Positions 1-6,269 of a stretch of DNA of 25,014 nt are shown here, in pieces. The stretch comes from an uncultured Sphingobium sp. (lineage in GTDB: Bacteria > Pseudomonadota > Alphaproteobacteria > Sphingomonadales > Sphingomonadaceae). The DNA is taken from NCBI GenBank assembly GCA_913773715.1, contig CAJYHD010000467.1, positions 1 to 25,014 of the forward strand. The letters are read 5' to 3'. A program made the position numbers and the translations under genes. The first letter of the stretch is position 1. Each line of letters begins with the position of its first letter. The notes beneath the pieces were generated by a model. The model saw only the letters and a program-made list of their open reading frames with translations, was not told the DNA's origin and did not search any database.

Positions 1-1159
1 GATGGGCGAGGCCGAGCCGCTCGCCGCCTATTCGATCTGCACCGCCGCGGCGATGGCCGGGCGCTTCGGCCGCCCCCAGCCAGGCAACACGCCGCTCGCC
101 CAGATCGGCTATGCCTTTCACTTCGACGCGACGCTCTATGCCGCCTTCCTGCGCCGCCATGCCGAGGGGGCAGGGGTGGCCCGCATCGAGGGGCGGGTGG
201 TCGAGGTCGGCCTGCACCCCGAAACCGGCTTTATCGAGGGCGTGACGCTGGCCGACGGGGCCCGCCTGTCGGCCGACCTGTTCATCGACTGCTCGGGATT
301 TCGCTCGCTGCTGCTGGGCGAGGCGCTGGGGACGGGGTTCGAGGATTGGGGGCACTGGCTGCCCAACGACCGCGCCGTCGCGGTGCCCAGCGCCGTCACC
401 GGGCCGCCTGCGCCCTATACCCGGTCGACCGCCAAGGCCGCAGGATGGCAATGGCGCATCCCGCTCCAGCACCGCATCGGCAACGGCCATGTCTATGCGA
501 GCGCGCATATCTCCGACGACGAAGCGGTCGCGACCCTGCTCGAAGGGCTGGACGGCGAAGCGCTGGCCGACCCGCGCCTGTTGCGCTTCCGGACCGGCAG
601 GCGGAATGCCTTCTGGGTCCGCAACTGCGTCGCGCTCGGCCTGGCGAGCGGCTTCATGGAGCCGTTGGAATCGACCAGCATCCATCTGGTCCAGGCCGGG
701 ATCGCAAGGCTGCTGGAGATGCTGCCCACCCGCGCCTTAGAGGGTGCCGATATCCGCCGCTACAACCGCCTGATGATCGCCGAGTTCGAGAGCATCCGCG
801 ACTTCCTGATCCTGCACTTCCACGCCAATGCGCGCGGCGACACCGCCTATTGGCGCGACCTGGCCGCGATGGCCGTGCCCGAGAGTCTCGCCGAACGCCT
901 CGCCATCTACCGCCGCACGGGCCGCGTGTACCGCGAAGCCGACGAGCTGTTCACCCGCACCAGCTGGCTGGCGGTGATGGACGGACAGGGCCTGAAGGCC
1001 GAGAGTTTCGACCCGATCGCGCTGGGGGTACCGCTGGACGCGGCAAGGGCGCGGCTAAGCCGGATCGCCGAGGTGACGCGCGCGGCGGTGCTGCATCTGC
1101 CGGGGCATGGGGAATTCGTCGCGCGGCATTGTGGGGCGGCGCACTTTGGTCTCCGTTGA
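1..1159 (+). CDS. Flavin-dependent tryptophan halogenase family protein (5' end outside window)
   Basis: The reading frame is open to the left edge, so the Met at base 2 is probably internal. The visible 385 residues match the C-terminal three quarters of the roughly 500-residue tryptophan halogenase family, FADH2-dependent enzymes that chlorinate or brominate aromatic substrates. Family blocks seen are the conserved YAFHFDATLYAAFLR (37-51), DLFIDCSGFRSLLL (92-105), the W-x-W-x-IP signature GWQWRIPL (148-155), and a SGFMEPLESTSIHL block around 216-229. The Glu in PLEST corresponds to the catalytic Glu of PrnA, so this half of the active site is intact. The FAD-binding GxGxxG and the catalytic Lys would lie upstream of the window and cannot be checked. 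The C-terminus looks complete. The gene stops about 16 bases before an IS remnant. It is probably not part of the polysaccharide pathway. Substrate unknown. Confidence 0.9.
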   Translation, partial: MGEAEPLAAYSICTAAAMAGRFGRPQPGNTPLAQIGYAFHFDATLYAAFLRRHAEGAGVARIEGRVVEVGLHPETGFIEGVTLADGARLSADLFIDCSGFRSLLLGEALGTGFEDWGHWLPNDRAVAVPSAVTGPPAPYTRSTAKAAGWQWRIPLQHRIGNGHVYASAHISDDEAVATLLEGLDGEALADPRLLRFRTGRRNAFWVRNCVALGLASGFMEPLESTSIHLVQAGIARLLEMLPTRALEGADIRRYNRLMIAEFESIRDFLILHFHANARGDTAYWRDLAAMAVPESLAERLAIYRRTGRVYREADELFTRTSWLAVMDGQGLKAESFDPIALGVPLDAARARLSRIAEVTRAAVLHLPGHGEFVARHCGAAHFGLR

Positions 1160-1175
1160 GCGCGCTGCCTGTGTA

Positions 1176-1993
1176 GGGTCGAAACCCAATCAGCATCATG
1201 AGGGATGATGGTTTTCCTGATTCACTGGCGGGTGGATCAGGAGGAGTGAGGCATGGCGCTGTTCTGGTTGTCGGATGAAGCGTGGGCGGCGATCGAGCCG
1301 CATCTGCCCAAGAACCAGCCCGACGCGCGGCGAGTGGACGACGGCGGGTAATCTCCGGGATCGTGCATGTGCTGAAGGTCAGCTGTCGCTGGGCCCTCCA
1401 CGACGATCTACAACCGGTTCAACCGCTGGTCGCACCGTGGCTTCTAGCTCAAGTTGCTCGACGCGCTGGTGAATGCTGGCGTGGTGACGAAAAGCACTGC
1501 GATCGACAGCACCTCCATCAAGGCGCAACGCGCGGCCTTCGGCGGAAAAGGGGGCGCCAGATCCAGGCGATCGGTCGCTCACATGGCGGATGGACGACCA
1601 AGGTCCACGCGCTCACCGATGTCATCGGCCGCCCCCATGCCTTGATGCTGACAGCCGGCAATATCAGCGACGTGAAGGCAACGCCTGCGCTTCTCGAACG
1701 GGCGGGCCGAATGCGTTACCTCCTCGCTGGCAAAAGGCTATGATGCCGACCGACTGCGCCGTTCGCTACGTGACGTCGGAGCCGTTCCCGTCAATCCCGG
1801 ACGGCGAAACCGCAAACGCACCATCCGCTACGACAAGGATCGCTACCGCGGCCGCCACCTGATCGAAAACGCCTTCTGCCGCCTGAAAGATTTTCGCCGC
1901 GTAGCAACCCGCTACGACAAGCTTGCCGACAATTTCCTCAGGCGTCACCATCGCAACCGCGATCGCATTCTGGCTCTGATTAAGTCTCAGCCC
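1176..1993 (+). mobile_element. Decayed IS5-family insertion sequence
   Basis: The element is bounded by imperfect inverted repeats: GGGTCGAAACCCAATCAG at 1176-1193, and at 1976-1993 the reverse complement of GGGCTGAGACTTAATCAG, with 13 of 18 positions matching. A TA dinucleotide flanks each end (1174-1175 and 1994-1995), as expected for a short target duplication. The length of about 818 bp fits small IS5-family elements of the IS427 type. The interior encodes a recognisable but broken transposase. Ends were placed by eye; the true tip could be off by a base or two. It sits 16 bp after the halogenase gene and separates it from the polysaccharide locus. Confidence 0.8.
1253..1979 (+). pseudogene. 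IS5-family transposase, multiply frameshifted
   Basis: The pieces, read across frames, follow the usual order of IS5-family DDE transposases: MALFWLSDEAWAAIEPHLP at the start, RRVISGIVHVLKV, TTIYNRFNRWSHRGF, LLDALVNAGVVTKSTAIDST, GGWTTKVHALTDVIGRPHAL, GNISDVKATPALLERAGRM, YDADRLRRSLRD, RYRGRHLIENAFCRLKDFRR, and SGVTIATAIAFWL before TGA at 1977-1979. Lesions seen are a 1-base loss near 1341-1345 (giving TAA at 1349), loss of about 22 bases near 1393, a TAG at 1445-1447 where the family has Trp, a 1-base loss near 1558, an extra A in the run 1732-1735, and a frame change near 1938. The codons for the DDE acidic residues (AIDST, SDVKA, LIENA) survive but no continuous protein can be made. Confidence 0.88.
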
Positions 1994-1995
1994 TA

Positions 1996-2185
1996 ATAGT
2001 CGAAGGCATTCGATAATAATGGTTATGTTAAACTTTTTGCTGTATCTTTGGTGCGTGACTTCGCCCGGCACCGATTTTGCGCCCGATCATGTATGTCCGA
2101 TATCCTTCTGTTGTGAGGACAAAGTCATGGTCTCTGAACCTGCAGAGTTGCAGGGAAAACATGTCAAACCATGCATCGTGTCGGG
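1996..2185. other. Non-coding gap between IS remnant and minus-strand operon, with a small hairpin
   Basis: These 190 bases hold no convincing gene; the short frames crossing them lack a family match. A perfect 6-bp stem (CCTGCA at 2139-2144, TGCAGG at 2149-2154) with a 4-base loop lies 32 bases beyond the stop of the minus-strand operon. No T-run follows on either strand, so it is at best a weak transcription end or mRNA 3'-end structure. Confidence 0.3.
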
Positions 2186-3484
2186 TCATGAGGTGTATGC
2201 CGCTTTGATGGTGCGCTGATATATCTCGGTCAAAGGTATGCTCTTGTGGCATTCGTTCTGGTTGGCTTGCGTATCGATGAGATAGCCAATGCCGTTGTGA
2301 TACCCGTTCTTGATTGCGACGAATGCCACTTTGTTCCGTAAACCCTGATAACGTCGATCTGCGATTGTGTAACCGAGAGAGGCATTGATATCCTGGGGAT
2401 AGACGAATTCGACAAACAAGCTGGTTCCACGATTATCGACGTCGAATAAAGCGGTGCCATCATCAGCAACTGCTTCCTTGAGTAGTTGCCCGGTCACACG
2501 GGCTTTCTCGGCATCTTCACAGAAAACCACGAAGTCGCGGGACATCCGTGGTTCTACATGGTCAAATGGCGCAGCTATTTCCGTCAAAAATGCCTCATGG
2601 TCACGCAACCGCCAGTAGAAAGCGCCATTCTCATCAGGATCTTGATGGAGACCGGTTGCGATCATTAGTCGATAAGACGGCAATGCATCCTGTATCTGGC
2701 CTATGATATGGTCATACAATTCGTAAACCGCGTAGATGGGATCGCTTTTTCTATCGATATACCAGTCAGGATTGACATGGTGTCCAGTATAAACTGACGC
2801 ATTGAACATATAGTGATGCTGGATATGCGCTGCAGAATTCAAAAAGAGCGTAGCGAAATCGACATCGCTCTTTTGGGACAGGGTGATGAAAAGGTCTGCT
2901 AGAAACAGGTCTAGCAACATCGCCCGTGACCAGCTGTTGCGACGTGCCGACAGGGTCAGTGCCGCATAACGGCGGTAGTTGCGAGGGCGAGCGAAGCGCA
3001 TCAGCCCGCCAGCCAGCCACAGCAGCGATTTGGGATCGAGCCGGCCTGCAGCATTGTCGCCGACGATCTGGGCGACGGCCTCATAGATATTGGAGAGCAT
3101 GGGCGGGCCGGATACACCGGTACGGGTCCAGGGGTCGGGTATGAAGAAGGCGGGATCGACGCAGGCGTTATGGGCATTCATTGGACTGACCGCGCCCACC
3201 TTGTACCCGGCCCGTTCGAGGATTTCCCAAGCCTGGTCGATCTCGGTACGGGCAGCGATGTCTCCCAAGCGGAAGACCTTGTGCTGTTCATAGGTCAGGC
3301 CGGTATGAGCAGTGACCCATTGAATCCACGGCTCAAGCCTCTCGTATCGGTCTTCAGAGGTTGTTTCAGTCAGACCATGCCGCTGGATCAAGGCGTTCAG
3401 GCGGGGTAGCTTGCCCTGCTTGCCATAGGCGCGAACGAAATCGAAATTGACTTCGTTCAACTCGATCATGAGTAGCTTGGGCAA
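2186..3484 (-). CDS. Divergent alkaline-phosphatase-superfamily-like protein of a polysaccharide locus
   Basis: This 432-residue soluble protein has no signal peptide. The TTG at 3484 is chosen as start because AGGAGA (3492-3497) lies 7 bases before it and translation then gives MPKLLMIELNEVNFDF; the ATG at 3469 would cut into the first beta strand. The layout resembles nucleotide pyrophosphatase/alkaline-phosphatase folds: an opening hydrophobic strand plus acidic loop (ELNEVNFD, 8-15), KLPRLNALIQRHG (25-37), a PWIQWVTAHTG segment (52-62), a His-rich ATLFLNSAAHIQHHYMF (211-227), YELYDHIIGQ (254-263) and MIATGLHQDP (274-283). The usual first metal-binding Asp appears replaced by Asn/Glu, so activity on phosphodiesters is uncertain. 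It is last in its operon, 88 bp after the beta-helix gene. GC is lower than nearby genes. A role in polysaccharide tailoring is inferred from position only. Confidence 0.6.
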   Translation of the reverse strand: MPKLLMIELNEVNFDFVRAYGKQGKLPRLNALIQRHGLTETTSEDRYERLEPWIQWVTAHTGLTYEQHKVFRLGDIAARTEIDQAWEILERAGYKVGAVSPMNAHNACVDPAFFIPDPWTRTGVSGPPMLSNIYEAVAQIVGDNAAGRLDPKSLLWLAGGLMRFARPRNYRRYAALTLSARRNSWSRAMLLDLFLADLFITLSQKSDVDFATLFLNSAAHIQHHYMFNASVYTGHHVNPDWYIDRKSDPIYAVYELYDHIIGQIQDALPSYRLMIATGLHQDPDENGAFYWRLRDHEAFLTEIAAPFDHVEPRMSRDFVVFCEDAEKARVTGQLLKEAVADDGTALFDVDNRGTSLFVEFVYPQDINASLGYTIADRRYQGLRNKVAFVAIKNGYHNGIGYLIDTQANQNECHKSIPLTEIYQRTIKAAYTS

Positions 3485-3491
3485 ACCGAAT

Positions 3492-3497
3492 TCTCCT
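3492..3497 (-). promoter_or_regulatory. Ribosome binding site fixing a TTG start
   Basis: On the minus strand this reads AGGAGA, 7 bases before TTG at 3484. It decides the start of the phosphatase-like gene; the ORF extends further upstream to 3637 but would then overlap the end of the beta-helix gene. Confidence 0.6.
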
Positions 3498-3529
3498 GAA
3501 ATGACCGCATGGCACCGAGGCCGGGTGAG

Positions 3530-3539
3530 ACCTATAGGT
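3530..3539. other. 10-bp perfect palindrome ACCTATAGGT in an intercistronic gap
   Basis: The palindrome lies in the 88-bp gap between the beta-helix gene (stop at 3573) and the phosphatase-like gene (start 3484), about 45 bases before the latter. It also contains a TATAGG that could act as a -10 box on the minus strand, but no acceptable -35 was found at 17-18 bases. It could be a chance sequence. Confidence 0.25.
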
Positions 3540-3572
3540 TTGGAAGAACGTTTGCGAAACGCTGAACCGTCA

Positions 3573-5039
3573 TTACAATATCGTGGTGGAGGTAAGCGCG
3601 GTGCCGTCTTGACGACCGAGCAAGGTGCCCCGCCCACCCTTTGCCAGAGTGAAGCGGCAATGACGGATATCGCAACCAGTCAGATTGTAGCCGAGATATC
3701 CTGCCTGGATGTCACAGTCTGCAATGACGCTATTGCTCAGCCCCATGGCAAAGCCGCGCGCTGATGACGCGGCCACATGAAGGTCGGACAAGGTGCTGGC
3801 GGTGGCGTAAGCGACGATCATGCCGTCGCTTTGGACACCCGTGATGCGGCAATGGGTGCTGTCGGGATTGCCGAGAATCAACCGCTGGCTGTCGGTCGCC
3901 ATGCTGACGCTGCCACCGGCGATTGCGATCGTGTGGAGGGAGGTGCCTACGATCAGAGCCTGATAGACCCGCTCGCCACGCCCGATATCCGCATAATCCA
4001 CGGCTCCGATTTCCAATGAAGGATCAGAAACCCTGGATGTAGGATCGCCTTGGTAACCGATGGCGTGAGCGGCATGGCCGCGGGCATGGTGCCGGCCGAT
4101 CCGGATAGCAGTCGCATTGCGCAGGCGCAGGCCCGTTTTGGTGTCGAGCATCAACTCTCCTCGCCTATCTCGATAGGGGGGGTGCGATGTGGTCGCAAAA
4201 CTCGGGTCCGTATCGAGCTGGTCGATCGTTACCCGATCGATCCGCGTATCGGGTGTAGCGGCGATCTGGGCCACCGCCCCACGGACCCTGCCGACATGGA
4301 CGTCGCTGACAGGCTCGGCATAGGCCCCTTCGGGTTCGATGTCGAACACGGCATAACCAAAAGCGGAGCCGTCGATGCTTGCGATGGAGATATGCCGTCC
4401 GCCGACGATAGACACGCCGTTGCGCAATATGTTTTCGCCGAACACATGACCGATCGTGATGTCGGTCAGTTGCCCGCGGGTCAGGCAGGTGATGGCGATG
4501 ATGTCCCCACGGATATCACGACCCACGACATCGCCGATAACGATGCCATGGACGGGTGGGCCGTCCGACGTGGCTCGGATCGCAATGCCGTGGTTGAATT
4601 CCGAGTTCCCCCCCTTTTGCGTATCCTTGGGGTCAAACAAGGCGATCAAGCCTTGTAGAACACATCCATCGATGCGGATGTCGCTTCCCGAAATAACGAA
4701 CAGGGAGTCCAGCGTTGAGGCGCTGGGCAACTGGCGAAATATGCTTGCAGTGCCATGGGTCAGGATGGTGCGGCCGGCAGGGATCGTATAGCTGGCATGG
4801 GTATAGGTCCCCCCCGGAAACAGGACCATGGGATGGGCTGCGAAAGCAGCATCGTAGAAACGGCCAAGATCGACGGTGATTGTCCCATCGCGGATCGTCT
4901 TGTGAAGGGCGGCGGGAATATAATCGAGAATGCTCGGGGCCAGGGCCTGGCCCGTTGCCTCCTGCATTGCCATGTCGAGAGCCAAGGGCATGAACGCCAG
5001 TGCCGTCAACGCTTGGCGGCGGGTAGGATATATGGTCAT
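3573..5039 (-). CDS. Secreted right-handed beta-helix (pectate-lyase-like) protein with Tat-type signal
   Basis: The start ATG at 5037-5039 overlaps the flippase stop as ATGA, giving 488 residues. The N-terminus has a twin-arginine motif, TRRQALT (6-12), then a hydrophobic stretch to about residue 24 and an Ala-rich region that could hold a cleavage site (GQALA, 30-34), so Tat export is likely. From about residue 90 the chain is a long series of short beta strands with regular turns, such as ISGSDIRIDGCVLQGL, VHGIVIGDVVGRDIRGD and RQLTDI-type rungs ending with NSVIADCDIQAGYLG and CDIRHCRFTLAKGG. This is typical of parallel beta-helix proteins such as pectate lyases, tailspikes and the alginate epimerase AlgG. 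No catalytic set could be assigned. In a Wzy-type locus a periplasmic lyase, epimerase or polymer-binding protein is plausible but unproven. Confidence 0.7.
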   Translation of the reverse strand: MTIYPTRRQALTALAFMPLALDMAMQEATGQALAPSILDYIPAALHKTIRDGTITVDLGRFYDAAFAAHPMVLFPGGTYTHASYTIPAGRTILTHGTASIFRQLPSASTLDSLFVISGSDIRIDGCVLQGLIALFDPKDTQKGGNSEFNHGIAIRATSDGPPVHGIVIGDVVGRDIRGDIIAITCLTRGQLTDITIGHVFGENILRNGVSIVGGRHISIASIDGSAFGYAVFDIEPEGAYAEPVSDVHVGRVRGAVAQIAATPDTRIDRVTIDQLDTDPSFATTSHPPYRDRRGELMLDTKTGLRLRNATAIRIGRHHARGHAAHAIGYQGDPTSRVSDPSLEIGAVDYADIGRGERVYQALIVGTSLHTIAIAGGSVSMATDSQRLILGNPDSTHCRITGVQSDGMIVAYATASTLSDLHVAASSARGFAMGLSNSVIADCDIQAGYLGYNLTGCDIRHCRFTLAKGGRGTLLGRQDGTALTSTTIL

Positions 5040-6247
5040 AGCGCGTAACGGGTAGCCGCCCGACGGCCGCGAACAAGGCGCCGAGTGACGAGATAGGTCA
5101 GGCTGGCCGCACTCTGGGCCATCAATGGACATGCGACAAGGCCCGGCGCAACCAGCAAGTCCAGTCGTTGCAGTACAAACAGCCCCAGGGCCAACATGAC
5201 AGCAAAGGTGGCAAAGGATATGCTGACCCGCAATGGCGCGTCTTCGGCATAAGCATCGGAGCGGGAACCGATTTCAAAAATATAGGGATAGACGATGAAA
5301 CTGGCGATCGCGCTCAACACAAGCGTCTGGAGGTTCAATCCCGCCTGCCCCGCCAAAAACACACTGACGCAGAAGGTAGCAAGCTGTCCGACCATGGCAA
5401 GCATCAGCAGTTGCGCCGTCCGTCCCTGCTGGACTGCGGCACGATTGGCCAGGTTGGCCAGCAAGGCTTCCACGATACGCAACTGTCCCATCGCGAACTC
5501 GACCGCCCGCATCGACAAAAGATAGCGGGCGAGTTCGATCTTGTCCGTGACCACGAAGGACGATGCCACCGGCAACAAGGAGTCCCGCAGGCGTTTCAGC
5601 GCGGTGTTCAGGTAGTAGGAATAATAGGACTGCCGCGCATCGAAGAGATGCCGGATCGAGACGCGATGTCCCCGCCTGGCAAAGGGGCGCAGATCGCCAG
5701 GGCGGATCAAGACCCAGGCGACCACCGACCCGATCACGCTGAGCGACAGGGCGGCCCACAGAACATCATTTTCCGCCCCCGTCACGAACAGCAATCCCGC
5801 CACGGTCAGGACCAGTCGCAGTACCGCGGCAAGGCACAGGCTGCGATAGTAATCGGGTATCCGGTTTTCGGCTTGGCTTTTCATGTCCAGATAACGCTGG
5901 ATGCCCAGATAGGCGGCATAAGGTGCCATCCACCAACTGAAATGCGAGAACAGGCCCAGGGACGCGATAACAAGCCAGCCGATGACACACAGAAGGCTAC
6001 TGACGATTGCAAAGGTCGCCATGTGGTGATGATAGTCGTCCTCCCGCTGCCACATGATCGTGGCGAACGGCGAGGGCACGATCTCCAGCATGATCGACAC
6101 GACTGCAAGCTTGAAAACATCGACCGTCAGATCGGAAAAGGCGATGGGGCTGGCCAGCCTGACGGTGGCCAATGTGGACAACATCTGCAGCCCGGACGTC
6201 GCGACGGCAAAGCCGACATTACGGCGCAATAGTGCGATCAGGTTCAT
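5036..6247 (-). CDS. MOP/Wzx-like polysaccharide flippase (divergent integral membrane protein)
   Basis: This 403-residue protein is made mostly of hydrophobic segments separated by short basic loops, about 11-12 membrane spans by eye. It opens with MNLIALLRRNVGFAVATSGL, the arrangement seen at the start of MOP-family lipid-linked oligosaccharide flippases. Such proteins move the undecaprenyl-linked repeat unit from the cytoplasmic to the periplasmic face of the inner membrane. No sequence signature is decisive; the call combines topology, length slightly short of the usual 420-480, and the fact that nothing else in the locus could act as flippase. The ATG at 6247 lies 22 bases after the asnB stop without a clear Shine-Dalgarno, suggesting coupling. 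The 3' end overlaps the beta-helix start by 4 bases (ATGA). It could instead be another polytopic carrier. Confidence 0.65.
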   Translation of the reverse strand: MNLIALLRRNVGFAVATSGLQMLSTLATVRLASPIAFSDLTVDVFKLAVVSIMLEIVPSPFATIMWQREDDYHHHMATFAIVSSLLCVIGWLVIASLGLFSHFSWWMAPYAAYLGIQRYLDMKSQAENRIPDYYRSLCLAAVLRLVLTVAGLLFVTGAENDVLWAALSLSVIGSVVAWVLIRPGDLRPFARRGHRVSIRHLFDARQSYYSYYLNTALKRLRDSLLPVASSFVVTDKIELARYLLSMRAVEFAMGQLRIVEALLANLANRAAVQQGRTAQLLMLAMVGQLATFCVSVFLAGQAGLNLQTLVLSAIASFIVYPYIFEIGSRSDAYAEDAPLRVSISFATFAVMLALGLFVLQRLDLLVAPGLVACPLMAQSAASLTYLVTRRLVRGRRAATRYAL

Positions 6248-6269
6248 GATGCGGCAATCGAATGATGGA

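Noticed and set aside
2971..2978. GGCGGTAG, identical to the core of the ops/JUMPstart element of enterobacterial polysaccharide operons
   Set aside because: It lies inside and antisense to the phosphatase-like gene, not in a leader, and ops/RfaH control belongs to gammaproteobacteria; an 8-base match in 25 kb can occur by chance.
5168..6232. 354-codon open frame on the plus strand opposite the flippase gene
   Set aside because: The translation is Gln, Asp and His rich, the typical antisense image of a hydrophobic membrane protein; no start signal.
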